Assembly (NCBI RefSeq): GCF_014640295.1
Contig: NZ_BMGR01000012.1
Location: 102,773 to 166,772 of the forward strand
Length of the DNA stretch: 64,000 nucleotides
Reading direction: 5' to 3'
Source: Paenibacillus abyssi
GTDB lineage: Bacteria > Bacillota > Bacilli > Paenibacillales > Paenibacillaceae
Position numbers and translations under genes: made by a program. Positions 1 to 8,990 of this stretch are shown piece by piece; the stretch's first letter is position 1, and every line of letters begins with the position of its first letter. The notes beneath the pieces were generated by a model. It had not been told where the DNA came from, made no database searches, and saw only the letters and a list, made by a program, of their open reading frames with translations.

Positions 1-602
1 GCCTCGCGGAACTGCGGGAATGTGGCGCGAAGGCTGAGCTTGCGCAGCTCTCCCGCATAGATGCCTGCCAGCAGCGGCTCGGCAACCCGTTCCATCACTT
101 CCGTACCGACGCGCCGCTCCAAGAAACCGCCGATCGATTCATCGTCCGTACCCAATCGCTTTGGGAGCACGAAATCCAACAATGCCCGCAGCTTCCCTTT
201 GACCGAGAGCAGGTTGGATTTCGCAAAAGGCATGATCTCCGTCGGTATGCCGAGCACCAATCCTGGCGGCATCGGATGAAGCTTGCCCCTGTTTAGAATA
301 TAAGTTTTCTTGGCAGCGGGATTCGTCGCCGCCAGTTCGTTCTCAAGCCCAAGCTCACGCGTAAGCTCGATAATCGGCAGCTTCCGGGCCAGGAATGAAT
401 CCGGGCCTTTCTCGATCACAAAGCCGTCCCTGCGCAGCGTATTAATTTTACCGCCCAAGGAATCGGCAGCCTCCACGATCGTTACCTTTATCGGCCTTCC
501 CTGCTCCTGCGCCTGGCGCATCAAATAAAAAGCGGAGCTCAGGCCGCTGATCCCTCCGCCAATAATGACAATTCGATCGGTGTGTCCTGTACTCCGCATC
601 AT
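1..602 (-). CDS. hemY: protoporphyrinogen/coproporphyrinogen oxidase, N-terminal part (cut by window edge)
   Basis: This is the N-terminal ~200 residues of the FAD-dependent oxidase that makes coproporphyrin III (Firmicute route) or protoporphyrin IX in haem synthesis. The start is followed by a dinucleotide-binding glycine motif (RIVIIGGGISGLSSA), then an IVEAADSLGGKINT stretch and a KGPDSFLARKLP segment typical of this amine-oxidase-fold family. Reading runs off position 1, so the C-terminal FAD/substrate domain is not seen. Two tandem ATGs exist at 602 and 599. The gene follows hemH by 2 bases, in the same orientation, so it is the third gene of a hemE-hemH-hemY operon. Confidence 0.93.
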   Translation of the reverse strand, partial: MMRSTGHTDRIVIIGGGISGLSSAFYLMRQAQEQGRPIKVTIVEAADSLGGKINTLRRDGFVIEKGPDSFLARKLPIIELTRELGLENELAATNPAAKKTYILNRGKLHPMPPGLVLGIPTEIMPFAKSNLLSVKGKLRALLDFVLPKRLGTDDESIGGFLERRVGTEVMERVAEPLLAGIYAGELRKLSLRATFPQFRE

Positions 603-604
603 CG

Positions 605-1540
605 TTAACCTCTTTCTTGTTGCAATGCTATGACTGACTCCGCTAATGTCTCCATATAGAGCGGGTCCGTATTCAACATCTCGATACGCTCGAGCTTCAG
701 CCCCAGCTGCTGCGCAACTGACTTTGCTTCGATATCCACATCGTATAATATTTCCAAATGGTCGGAGACAAAACCGATCGGAGCGATCAGCACGTAGTTT
801 GCTCCTTTTTCCCGCACCTCCTGCAGCGTATCCAGAATGTCTGGACCGAGCCAAGGCTCACGGGTCCGGCCGGCGCTTTGCCATGTAAACTGCCAGTCCG
901 TCACGCCAGCCCCTTCTGCTACCGCAGCCGATGTCGCAAGCAGCTGCTGAGGATACGGATCGTTCATCTCGATGATTCGCTCTGGCAGGCTGTGCGCGCT
1001 GAACAGTACCTTCACATCAGTTGCCGGAACGTCCGCTCCGAACTTTTTCAATCCGTGCTGCACGCGGGCCGTCAATGTCCGAATGAGCTTCGGATGCAGA
1101 TGGTACTCTTTTACAAATGCCATCTTCAGCCCTTGCGCTTCCGCTGATTCCTGCGCGCGTTTGATATAACTCCCCACGCTCATAATCGAGTAATGCGGCG
1201 CGAGCACGATGCCGATTGCTTCCCGTATGCCGTCCTCCGCCATCTTCTTCACACCATCCTCAATATAAGGACGTGCATGCTTAAGGCCTTGATAACATAC
1301 ATAAGTGTCCGGCGCAATCGCGTCCAGCGCTTCCTGCAGCCCGCATACTTGCCGATCCGTGTTCTCCCGAAGAGGGAAGAAACCTCCTACTATCGCATCA
1401 TAACGATTCGTCAGATCTGCAAGCTGTTCTGGTGTCGGCGGATTGCCGCGCCGAATATGTGTATAGTATTCCTCGATATCATCCATGCTCTCGGGTGTAC
1501 CATAGGACATGACTAGAACGCCTATTTTACGATCATCCAT
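605..1540 (-). CDS. hemH: coproporphyrin III ferrochelatase
   Basis: Soluble enzyme that inserts Fe2+ into coproporphyrin III (protoporphyrin in the classical route). The 311-residue product has the usual Firmicute length. It carries Tyr13 in the N-terminal MSYGTP segment and the metal-binding His183 in SAHSLPERI, and ends with the GFVSDHLEILYD region containing the conserved acidic residues. It overlaps the end of hemE by 8 bases and is followed 2 bases later by hemY, so the three are almost certainly one transcript. No odd features. Confidence 0.96.
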   Translation of the reverse strand: MDDRKIGVLVMSYGTPESMDDIEEYYTHIRRGNPPTPEQLADLTNRYDAIVGGFFPLRENTDRQVCGLQEALDAIAPDTYVCYQGLKHARPYIEDGVKKMAEDGIREAIGIVLAPHYSIMSVGSYIKRAQESAEAQGLKMAFVKEYHLHPKLIRTLTARVQHGLKKFGADVPATDVKVLFSAHSLPERIIEMNDPYPQQLLATSAAVAEGAGVTDWQFTWQSAGRTREPWLGPDILDTLQEVREKGANYVLIAPIGFVSDHLEILYDVDIEAKSVAQQLGLKLERIEMLNTDPLYMETLAESVIALQQERG

Positions 1541-2603
1541 TTCGTGTCGCCTCCCTGCTGCGTTTACTTATCGCATCGGCGGAATAACGGTGAATGTACT
1601 CGGTTAAAAGCTTGAGCTTCTCAAGCGAAGCTTCCGGGAATAGCCCATGGCCGAGGTTGAAGATAAAACCCGGTTTTTCCAGGCCTTCGTCAATGATGCT
1701 GCGGGCATAGGATTCGATCACTTCGATCGGTGCGGTCAGCACGGTTGGATCCAGGTTGCCCTGCACGGCGAATTGCTCGCCCACACGTCTGCGTCCTTCC
1801 GCGATCGATACGCGCCAATCCAGTCCGACCACATCCGCCTGCACGTTCTTTAAAGTGGGCAGCAGCTCTGCGGAGCTTACGCCTGGGAAATAAATCTTCG
1901 GCTGCTCCAAATCCGACAGCTCCGAAAAGATCCGTTCGATCGTCGGCAGCACAAACTGTTCGAAATCCTTTGGCGCAAGCGCGCCAACCCAGCTGTCAAA
2001 CAGTTGAAACGCTTTGCCGCCGGCTGCAATATGGGCGCGCAGATAAGCGATAACCATATCGCCAAGCTTATCCATCAGTTGATGCCACAGCTTTGGCTCA
2101 CTGTACATCATTTCTTTGGTGCGCAAATAATTTTTGGACGGACGTCCTTCGATCAAATAGCTTGCAATCGTAAACGGTGCGCCGGCAAACGTGATCAGCG
2201 GAACTTCCAGTTCACGGTCAAGAATCCGAATTGTTTCGATCACATGGGATAGATCGCCTTCCACATCGATCGGCCTAAGCCGATCTACATCGGCGGCGCT
2301 GCGGATCGGATTATGAATGACAGGCCCGATATTTTGCACAATGTCAAAGTCAATGCCGATCGACGCCACCGGATTCATAATATCGGAATATAAAATCGCA
2401 GCGTCCACACCAAGCTTCCGCACCGGCATCATCGTGACCTCAGCGGCTAATTCAGGCTGCTTGCAAATTTCCAGCAGCGAATATTTTTCTTTAATTTTTC
2501 GGTAATCGGGATCATAACGACCCGCCTGTCTCATATACCAAACGGGCAGACGATCGACGTTTTCTTTTCGGCAAGCCCGGATGAAACGGTCGTTGTAGCT
2601 CAT
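1533..2603 (-). CDS. hemE: uroporphyrinogen decarboxylase
   Basis: Cytoplasmic enzyme that removes the four acetate carboxyls of uroporphyrinogen III to give coproporphyrinogen III. The 356-residue protein has the signature PVWYMRQAGRY near the N-terminus, the AILYSDIM and ITFAGAPFTIASYLIEG blocks, and the C-terminal FNLGHGLFP motif. It is the first gene of the hemEHY operon. A promoter (TTGTTA, 17-base spacer, CATAAT) lies just upstream on the minus strand. Confidence 0.97.
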   Translation of the reverse strand: MSYNDRFIRACRKENVDRLPVWYMRQAGRYDPDYRKIKEKYSLLEICKQPELAAEVTMMPVRKLGVDAAILYSDIMNPVASIGIDFDIVQNIGPVIHNPIRSAADVDRLRPIDVEGDLSHVIETIRILDRELEVPLITFAGAPFTIASYLIEGRPSKNYLRTKEMMYSEPKLWHQLMDKLGDMVIAYLRAHIAAGGKAFQLFDSWVGALAPKDFEQFVLPTIERIFSELSDLEQPKIYFPGVSSAELLPTLKNVQADVVGLDWRVSIAEGRRRVGEQFAVQGNLDPTVLTAPIEVIESYARSIIDEGLEKPGFIFNLGHGLFPEASLEKLKLLTEYIHRYSADAISKRSREATRNG

Positions 2604-2639
2604 TCGCTTTCCCCATTTCTCTCTTTTTCCTTTGTTTCC

Positions 2640-2668
2640 ATTATGCCCTTTTTGCTATCCGCTAACAA
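2640..2668 (-). promoter_or_regulatory. predicted SigA promoter of hemEHY
   Basis: Read on the minus strand there is a -35 TTGTTA (2668-2663), a 17-base spacer and a -10 CATAAT (2645-2640), about 35 bases before the hemE start. The rest of the 180-base divergent gap also serves the plus-strand transporter gene, where an extended -10 (TGTTATACT) is seen at about 2737-2745. Confidence 0.55.
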
Positions 2669-2783
2669 CCGTCATTAAACGATCTAGTATGACAATAGTT
2701 TGACAATCCGCATACAATTATTACCCTTCCCCTTGTGTTATACTAGGTAGCAATGGTGTCTTGCACAATAACCGGGAGGCGGC

Positions 2784-4019
2784 TTGTACGTGGAACAATG
2801 GAAAATCAATCTGGCCGTACTATGGTTCGGACAATTTTTAGTGATGGCAGGGATGACGATGATCATCCCGTTTTTGCCCTTATATTTAAAGATGGACCTC
2901 GGCCTGACCGACAATCATGAGATTGCTACGTGGGCGGGCGTTATCTTTGCCGGCAACTTTGTAACGTCTTTTTTGTTTCAGCCGCTGTGGGGCAAGCTGT
3001 CCGATCGTTATGGCCGCAAAATGATGTTATTGCGCTCCGGATTCGGCATGGCGATCGTTATGACGCTGATGGGCTTTGCCGCAAATCCGTGGCATTTACT
3101 GTTTTTAAGAATGCTGAACGGGACCATCTCCGGTTTTAATCCGGCTTCCGTATCGCTCATATCGGCGACTACGCCCAAAGAGAAGATGGGGTTTGCCATG
3201 GGCACGCTGCAATCAGGCGCGATTGCCGGTACGATTCTCGGACCGTTTATCGGCGGTCTGATGGCCGATGCCATCGGCTTCCGCCCGATCTTCTATATCA
3301 CAGGGGCGCTGCTCTTTCTAGCTTCGCTGGTGGCCGCTTTCCTGGTAAAGGAACCTTTCGACCGGGCCAAAGCCGCTGCCATTCCACAGGTATCGGTTAT
3401 TCAAGGCTTTCGCGAGCTGAGCCATGTGCCCCAGCTTACCGCCTTGTTTGCCGTTACCTTCTTGATCCAGTTTGCCATGCTCTCGCCGATGCCGCTCATT
3501 CCGCTGTATGTCGAGGAATTACACCACTCGGCCGAAAACCTGGCGTTCTGGGCCGGGTTCGTCGGATCGGTAACCGGACTCTCGAACATGGTTGCTTCCC
3601 CGCTGTTAGGACGTCTAAGCGATAAGATCGGGGCGGAGAGAATTCTTTATGTCGCATTGATCGGCTCCGCCATCATGTTTATCCCTCAAGCCTTCGTCGG
3701 ATCGGTGTGGCAGCTGTTGGTCGCCAGATTTGCGCTCGGCGTCTTCTTGGGCGGCCTCATTCCTTCGGTGAACGCGCTCATTCGAAAGTTTACGCCCGAG
3801 GGCATGGAATCCCGCGCATACAGCTTTAACAGCAGCACCTTAAGTTTGGGTAACATGGCCGGACCGGTTATCGGGGGCTTGATCTCCGGATGGACCGGCA
3901 TCGGAGGCGTTTTTCTGGTATCCGCCGTCCTGCTCTTTGCCAATGCTGCGTGGGTCCGCTATTCACTTAACAACAGCAAGCGCCAGGCCGTCGTAAGCGG
4001 GCAGGATCGTACTGATTAA
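2784..4019 (+). CDS. MFS drug/metabolite exporter, 12-TM
   Basis: Major facilitator superfamily transporter of 411 residues with about 12 hydrophobic segments. The loop 2-3 signature is present (GKLSDRYGRKMML), and a related copy in the second half (GRLSDKIGAERILY) shows the internal duplication of the family. The overall look is that of multidrug exporters of the MdtG/Bmr kind, but the substrate cannot be read from sequence. The start is TTG at 2784, chosen because GGGAGGC lies 3 bases before it. The 3' end overlaps the convergent O-methyltransferase gene by 57 bases on the opposite strand. Confidence 0.85.
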   Translation: MYVEQWKINLAVLWFGQFLVMAGMTMIIPFLPLYLKMDLGLTDNHEIATWAGVIFAGNFVTSFLFQPLWGKLSDRYGRKMMLLRSGFGMAIVMTLMGFAANPWHLLFLRMLNGTISGFNPASVSLISATTPKEKMGFAMGTLQSGAIAGTILGPFIGGLMADAIGFRPIFYITGALLFLASLVAAFLVKEPFDRAKAAAIPQVSVIQGFRELSHVPQLTALFAVTFLIQFAMLSPMPLIPLYVEELHHSAENLAFWAGFVGSVTGLSNMVASPLLGRLSDKIGAERILYVALIGSAIMFIPQAFVGSVWQLLVARFALGVFLGGLIPSVNALIRKFTPEGMESRAYSFNSSTLSLGNMAGPVIGGLISGWTGIGGVFLVSAVLLFANAAWVRYSLNNSKRQAVVSGQDRTD

Positions 4020-4592
4020 TCGCTCATCCGAAGCGATCCGCTCATTAAAAGACCGCATTGCGGTTACTGAGGGCCCTGCTTTAGTCGGATCGGTCACTCT
4101 TCCGCGCAGCAGCGTGTTATCTCCGGCAATGATCGCGCCGGGCCGCGCTAAACGGATCGCCCAGTCCAGATAAACGGGGTAGCCCTCTTTATCCGCATCA
4201 ATAAAGAAGAAATCATACTGCCGCCCTTCTGCAGCAAGCTCAGCCAGGCTAACCTTTGCATCCCCTATCCGATAGCTTACTTTATCGCCCAGCCCTGAAG
4301 CTTGCAGATTGGCATAGGCAAGATCAGCATAACTTTGTTCCAGCTCCAACGATGTCAACGTTCCTTCCTGCCCCAGTCCACGCGCCAGATAAATTCCGCT
4401 GCAGCCGCCTAGCGCACCGATTTCCAGTACATCTCTTGCACCGGATGACCTTACCAGCATCGTAAGCAGCCGGCCGTAGCCCTCATGGATGGATATCTCC
4501 GGCATGCCGGCAGCCCGAATCCCTTGCTTTGCCCGCTCCAAATCGGCATCATCCCCGTACAATTGTTCTACGTATTGTTCCCCTGTCAGCAT
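3963..4592 (-). CDS. class I SAM-dependent O-methyltransferase (YrrM/CCoAOMT-type)
   Basis: 209-residue methyltransferase of the caffeoyl-CoA/catechol O-methyltransferase family. The SAM site is VLEIGALGGCSGIYLARGL, and the metal/substrate region is FFFIDADKEGYPVYLDWA followed by GAIIAGDNTLLRGRV, both diagnostic. In Firmicutes relatives such as YrrM/TrmR modify tRNA wobble uridine, while others act on small phenols. The sequence here does not decide between these. The tail (PAYDGLALAVVK) is typical for the family, so the antisense overlap with the MFS gene is real coding on this strand. Confidence 0.88.
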   Translation of the reverse strand: MLTGEQYVEQLYGDDADLERAKQGIRAAGMPEISIHEGYGRLLTMLVRSSGARDVLEIGALGGCSGIYLARGLGQEGTLTSLELEQSYADLAYANLQASGLGDKVSYRIGDAKVSLAELAAEGRQYDFFFIDADKEGYPVYLDWAIRLARPGAIIAGDNTLLRGRVTDPTKAGPSVTAMRSFNERIASDERLISTILPAYDGLALAVVK

Positions 4593-4716
4593 CGTTCACG
4601 GCCTCCTTAGTTGTATAAACGCTATACTTTATCCTATACTTGATTGTATGATTTTGGACGGATGAATACAAACACTCGTTCAAATTGTAGAACGAAACGA
4701 CGGAGTGAAGCAAACG

Positions 4717-5877
4717 ATGGATAAATTACAATTGATCGCCACTTGCCCAATGGGCCTGGAAGCGATCGTAGCAAGAGAACTTAAGGATCTCGGATACGAG
4801 AACACGAGAACGGAGAACGGCAGAGTCAACTTTGAAGGCGGCCTTGCCGACATTTGCCGCACCAACTTGTGGCTGCGTACGGCAGACCGTGTGCTTGTGA
4901 AGATGGGTGAATTTCCGGCGCGTACCTTTGACGAATTATTCGAAGGCACCAAAGCTTTAAACTGGCCGGACTGGATTCCCGAAGATGGTGAATTTCCCGT
5001 GGAAGGCCGCTCTCACAAATCGCAGCTTTCCAGTGTGCCGGCATGCCAAGGCATCGTAAAAAAAGCGATCGTCGAAAAGATGAAGGAAAAATACAAGCAC
5101 GAGTGGTTTCCTGAGGATGGGCCTCGGTTTGTCGCAGAGGTTTCCCTTCTGAATGACCGCGCCCTGCTTACGTTAGATACGACAGGTCCGAGCCTGCACA
5201 AGCGCGGCTACCGGAAGTTGGTTACCGAAGCCCCTCTGAAAGAAACGATGGCTGCAGCAATGGTGCTGCTAAGCCGTTGGAGGCCGGAACGCCCTTTATA
5301 CGACCCGTTCTGCGGCTCCGGTACAATCGCAATTGAAGCGGCGATGATCGGCTGGAATATCGCTCCGGGCCTGAGACGGAACTTCACCAGTGAACAGTGG
5401 CCGATCATCAGCAAAGATCTGTGGGACGATGTACAGGATGAAGCCTTTGATGCGGTTAGAGACGACGTGCCCCTGCACATTATCGGCTCAGATATTGACC
5501 CCAAAGCAATTGAAGTGGCTGAAGCCGCGGTTAAGAAAGCAGGCCTTTCCAAGGAAGTGACCTTCCGTACCCTGCCTGTTTCCAAAGTGAAGCCAGAAGG
5601 AGAATTCGGCTGTATCATTACGAACCCGCCTTATGGAGAACGGCTTGGAGATGACAGTGAAGCGGAGAAAGCGGTTCGCCAGCTGGGGCTCACCGCAGGC
5701 ATGCTGCCAAGCTGGTCCTTCTTTGCGTTAAGCCCTGCCAAGTCCTTCGAGCATTATTTCGGCCGTCCCGCCGATAAAAAACGCAAGCTGTATAACGGAC
5801 GAATCGAATGTGGGCTGTACCAATATTTAGGACCCCTTCCACCATTGCGCAAAAACAATGAAGCTCCAAGCCATTGA
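4717..5877 (+). CDS. THUMP-domain class I rRNA N2-guanine methyltransferase (YpsC/RlmL-type)
   Basis: 386-residue RNA methyltransferase. The N-terminal half is a ferredoxin-like/THUMP RNA-binding region (LIATCPMGLEAIVAREL). The C-terminal half has the SAM motif DPFCGSGTIAIEAAMIG and the catalytic NPPY motif (IITNPPYGERLG), as expected for N2-guanine methylation of 23S rRNA. ATG at 4717 is preferred over an in-frame GTG at 4705 because GGAGTG lies 9 bases before the ATG and the N-terminus then matches the family. It is divergent from the O-methyltransferase gene. Confidence 0.9.
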   Translation: MDKLQLIATCPMGLEAIVARELKDLGYENTRTENGRVNFEGGLADICRTNLWLRTADRVLVKMGEFPARTFDELFEGTKALNWPDWIPEDGEFPVEGRSHKSQLSSVPACQGIVKKAIVEKMKEKYKHEWFPEDGPRFVAEVSLLNDRALLTLDTTGPSLHKRGYRKLVTEAPLKETMAAAMVLLSRWRPERPLYDPFCGSGTIAIEAAMIGWNIAPGLRRNFTSEQWPIISKDLWDDVQDEAFDAVRDDVPLHIIGSDIDPKAIEVAEAAVKKAGLSKEVTFRTLPVSKVKPEGEFGCIITNPPYGERLGDDSEAEKAVRQLGLTAGMLPSWSFFALSPAKSFEHYFGRPADKKRKLYNGRIECGLYQYLGPLPPLRKNNEAPSH

Positions 5878-5950
5878 AATCAGACATTTCTAGACTATAA
5901 TGGAGAATGAATTGTAGAGATTTTGTAAAATGGAAAGGAACGTTTTTGAT

Positions 5951-7927
5951 ATGGTTAGTTTGCTTCAAAACGCAGCGCGCCATAGTATGCGGGCTTCCCT
6001 GCATATACTGGAACGCTTGAAGGGCGTTGATTTGGCTCTATTTTATCTGGTTATGGTGGTGAAGCTTTATTTCTTCCATCAATTCATCAATGTCCGCAAC
6101 ATGGAGCTGATGACGATGGATGACTTTTGGGTAGCGCTTGGAACCTTAGGGCTCATCACCTTTTGGACATTGTGGCTCCCCATCCGTGGACGAATAACGG
6201 CGCTTGTTATATTAAATTTGATTCTAACGTTTATTTTATATGCCGATTTAATCTATTACCGCTATTTTCAAGACTTGATCTCGGTTCCTGTGCTTCTGCA
6301 AGCAGGCCAGGTCGGATCGCTCGGCGATAGTATCGGCGAATTGATTAAAGCAGCGGACATTGGGCTGTTCGCAGACTGGCCCTTTATCGTGCCTTTCGCA
6401 ATCTATATCCTCATCTCCGGAAAGAGCGCGCGGAATAAACTGCAATCTGCCCGTGCGCGGCGTCTTCCCAAATTACTGATTCGATTTACGCTTGGACTCG
6501 CCGTCGGGGCGATTAGCCTTGCGTTAGTGTTGGTGCCGATCGATAAAGCGACAAAAACCTGGGCACAGGGATTATTCGTCGGAAACTGGTGGAACGTCTC
6601 TCTTTATAATGTGACCGGGTTGTACGGATTTCACGGATACGACATCTATCGTTTTGTCGATCAGCGCTGGTTAAGCAAAGAAAAGCTGGGCGATACCGAG
6701 ATCGCAGAAACCGAGCAGTGGATAAAGAATCGCGGCGAGATTAGAAGAGGATTAGAGCAGGATCCGCTGTTCGGTCAATATGCCGGCAGCAACGTGATTA
6801 TGATCCAAGCTGAAGCGCTGCAAAATTTCATGATTGGCAAATCGTACAATAACCAGGAAATTACGCCGAATTTTAACCGGTTCATGAAGGAAAGCGCGTA
6901 TTTTAGCCATTTCTATCATCAGACAGCTTTAGGAAGAACCTCCGATGCCGATTTTACAGCCCATTGCTCCATGCATCCGGTTAGCACCGGCTCGGTGTTC
7001 ATCCAATATTCGCAGCATGAATTCAACTGCTCGCCGGCTTTGCTGAAGGAGAACGGTTATCATACGGCGGTGTACCATGCTTATGACGGCGGTTTCTGGA
7101 ATCGTAATGCGATGTACAGCGCAATGAAATATGATACTTTTGTCAGCAAGAAAAACTTCATAATCGATGAAGCGATCGGTTGGTCGCTCGGGGATAAATC
7201 GTTCTTCCGACAATCGTTGGACCTGATATCAAAGCAGCAGGAACCGTTCTATTCCTTTTTGATTACACTGACCAGCCATCACCCATACAAACTGCCAAAA
7301 GAAATTCAGCAGCTTGACTTGGGTGACATGAACGACACGCTGTTTGGCGATTATCTTCAAAGCGTCCACTACGTAGACGCCGCTTTCGGTGAATTGGTCG
7401 AACGGCTTAAGGCCGAGGGATTATGGGATACTTCGATTCTGCTCATCTATGGCGACCATGATAACTCCATTCGGGAATGGGAGCCCTTTGAAAAGTTTCT
7501 GGGTCAGCCTTTATCCCCACTTGACCGACAACAGATCCTAAAGCAGGTTCCCTTGCTGATCCACCTGCCGGATGGCGCACATGCAGGTGTCTACGGGCAG
7601 GCTGGAGGACAAACAGATCTGGCGCCTACCCTTCTTCATCTGCTCGGCATATCCAGCGCTGACAAAGCGATGATCGGGACTCCACTGCTAACAGAACGGC
7701 CGCTCGCCGGCAAATCGGTTGTTTTCCGAAATGGCGCTTATACGGATGGAACCCACTACTTTGTCCCATCCGGAGATGGCGTCATCGAGAATGGCACCTG
7801 TTATGAGCTTGCTACAGGAGAACCGGGCGATCCTGCCGCTTGCAAAGCTGGCGCGGAGAAAGCCAGGGAAGAGCTCCGGCATTCCGACCGCGTTGTCGAG
7901 CATAATTTAATCTCGGAATTCCGGTGA
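5951..7927 (+). CDS. ltaS: lipoteichoic acid synthase family membrane sulfatase
   Basis: Membrane protein of 658 residues with five N-terminal hydrophobic segments and a large extracellular sulfatase-like domain. The expected catalytic Thr lies in HQTALGRTSDAD, metal ligands are seen in MIQAEALQNF and YGDHDNSI, and there are DGGFWNR and HHPYKLP motifs. The family polymerises glycerol phosphate from phosphatidylglycerol onto the lipid anchor. ATG 5951 is chosen over ATG 5930 because the AAGGAA before it gives proper spacing. Several paralogues (LtaS, YfnI, YqgS, YvgJ) exist in bacilli and this could be any of them. Confidence 0.87.
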   Translation: MVSLLQNAARHSMRASLHILERLKGVDLALFYLVMVVKLYFFHQFINVRNMELMTMDDFWVALGTLGLITFWTLWLPIRGRITALVILNLILTFILYADLIYYRYFQDLISVPVLLQAGQVGSLGDSIGELIKAADIGLFADWPFIVPFAIYILISGKSARNKLQSARARRLPKLLIRFTLGLAVGAISLALVLVPIDKATKTWAQGLFVGNWWNVSLYNVTGLYGFHGYDIYRFVDQRWLSKEKLGDTEIAETEQWIKNRGEIRRGLEQDPLFGQYAGSNVIMIQAEALQNFMIGKSYNNQEITPNFNRFMKESAYFSHFYHQTALGRTSDADFTAHCSMHPVSTGSVFIQYSQHEFNCSPALLKENGYHTAVYHAYDGGFWNRNAMYSAMKYDTFVSKKNFIIDEAIGWSLGDKSFFRQSLDLISKQQEPFYSFLITLTSHHPYKLPKEIQQLDLGDMNDTLFGDYLQSVHYVDAAFGELVERLKAEGLWDTSILLIYGDHDNSIREWEPFEKFLGQPLSPLDRQQILKQVPLLIHLPDGAHAGVYGQAGGQTDLAPTLLHLLGISSADKAMIGTPLLTERPLAGKSVVFRNGAYTDGTHYFVPSGDGVIENGTCYELATGEPGDPAACKAGAEKAREELRHSDRVVEHNLISEFR

Positions 7928-7939
7928 AATCATTGAATA

Positions 7940-7980
7940 AAAGACCGTCTCTCGGCTAACGCTGCTGAAAGACGGTCTTT
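7940..7980. terminator. bidirectional intrinsic terminator
   Basis: Arms AAAGACCGTC (7940-7949) and GACGGTCTTT (7971-7980) form a 10-bp stem with A and T runs on both sides. It sits between the convergent ltaS-like gene and the DUF1450 gene. Confidence 0.8.
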
Positions 7981-7993
7981 TATGTGTAAGGCC

Positions 7994-8215
7994 TTATTTC
8001 ACATATTTCTTTGCTTTCTCGATGACTTCATCCTCGGTCGGCGCAGTAACGTACCTTCCGTTAATAAAAATAAACGCAAACCGCGAACAGGGTCCGCAAT
8101 ACGATTTGCAGGCAACTTTAATCTCTGCGTCCGGAGCTAGCTTGTTCAGCTTGGACACCGTTGTTTTGACCTTCATATGTTTGCATTTGTCACAAATACG
8201 AATATCATTAGGCAT
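7994..8215 (-). CDS. DUF1450 (YuzB-type) small protein
   Basis: 73-residue cytoplasmic protein of the DUF1450 family, with a CDKCKH pair and a CKSYCGPC cluster that give it a thioredoxin-fold or metal-binding look (compare thioredoxin-like [2Fe-2S] ferredoxins). The longer open frame to 8347 is rejected because GGGGA is correctly spaced before ATG 8215 and the family begins with MPNDIRICDKCK. It lies 46 bases after a HesB-like gene in the same orientation, so the two may share a redox or Fe-S role. Function is unknown. Confidence 0.82.
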   Translation of the reverse strand: MPNDIRICDKCKHMKVKTTVSKLNKLAPDAEIKVACKSYCGPCSRFAFIFINGRYVTAPTEDEVIEKAKKYVK

Positions 8216-8261
8216 GCTTTTTCCCCGTTCTATAACTTGTTCCCGGTTCCCCAAAGAAGTA

Positions 8262-8564
8262 TTAATGGTCGCCGCTGTTGCCTTTGGACGGGTTAGTAAT
8301 GGCGAAGCCTTCCTGCGGAACGTAGAAATAATCAATGCGGACGCCATCTAGGAACGGCTCGTCCTTGGCAAGAATTACATCGATGTCCTTATCGGTCGAT
8401 ACGACTTCATCCGCATCCGTAGGCACATCCAGATCCATTCCGTAATGAGCATGATCGCCATGGGAATGCGTAACGATAACCCGCAGCATTTTACCTTCAT
8501 TTTCCGGCTTGTCCAATTCTACTCGAAGCATTTTTGCTGCGTTTCTTGATATTTTACATTTCAT
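8262..8564 (-). CDS. HesB/IscA-family protein lacking the cysteine motif
   Basis: 100-residue Fe-S biosynthesis-fold (HesB/YadR/YfhF) protein. The fold is suggested by KISRNAAKMLRVEL, the RVIVTHSHGDHAHYGM strand region and DGVRIDYFYVPQEGFAITNP. In true A-type carriers NP is followed by a CGCG motif, but here it is NPSKGNSGDH, and the middle cysteine is also absent. It therefore probably does not carry a cluster in the standard way. The HSHGDHAH stretch could bind metal, which is inference. RBS AGGAGC lies 9 bases before the ATG. Confidence 0.78.
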   Translation of the reverse strand: MKCKISRNAAKMLRVELDKPENEGKMLRVIVTHSHGDHAHYGMDLDVPTDADEVVSTDKDIDVILAKDEPFLDGVRIDYFYVPQEGFAITNPSKGNSGDH

Positions 8565-8697
8565 TTAATTTCAGCTCCTTTTTGGCTCAACAATATTGAA
8601 TCAATCTTGTTTATCCGAATTTATCTATCTTATTGTAATGAAAGCTAGCCGGAAGTTCAACTGTAATCTTTTTTGTACATTTCACCCGCGGAAAAAA

Positions 8698-8931
8698 TCA
8701 ACGGTTTCCGTATTTCCGTTCCATCCTCGAAGTGAACCATTCCGCTGCAATCATCGTCACTGCAATATCATCAAAAGGCAGGTAGGGCATCGCATCGGGA
8801 AGCACCCAATAAAGCAGTACCGGCACAAGAAACAGCAGCTTGTCTCTAAGTCGGACGTCCTTCGAACGAAGCAGCCGGAATATTCGGACAAACACCATCC
8901 GCCAATGACGAAGTGAGAGCAGTTTGCGCAC
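8698..8931 (-). CDS. DUF1232 (YkvA-type) small membrane protein
   Basis: 77-residue protein with one clear hydrophobic stretch (LLFLVPVLLYWVLPDAMP) followed by the DUF1232 signature PDAMPYLPFDDIAV. The start is GTG at 8931, supported by AAGGAGGG 7 bases upstream. Members are of unknown function; they are inner-membrane associated in bacilli. It is probably transcribed alone. Confidence 0.8.
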   Translation of the reverse strand: MRKLLSLRHWRMVFVRIFRLLRSKDVRLRDKLLFLVPVLLYWVLPDAMPYLPFDDIAVTMIAAEWFTSRMERKYGNR

Positions 8932-8990
8932 TGCGAATCCCTCCTTCTTTTTTGCCCATTATATCATATCCGGCCTTCATTCACGAAATC

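Noticed and set aside
7994..8347. 117-codon reading of the DUF1450 gene
   Set aside because: The upstream part overlaps the HesB-like gene in another frame; ATG 8215 has the RBS and the family start.
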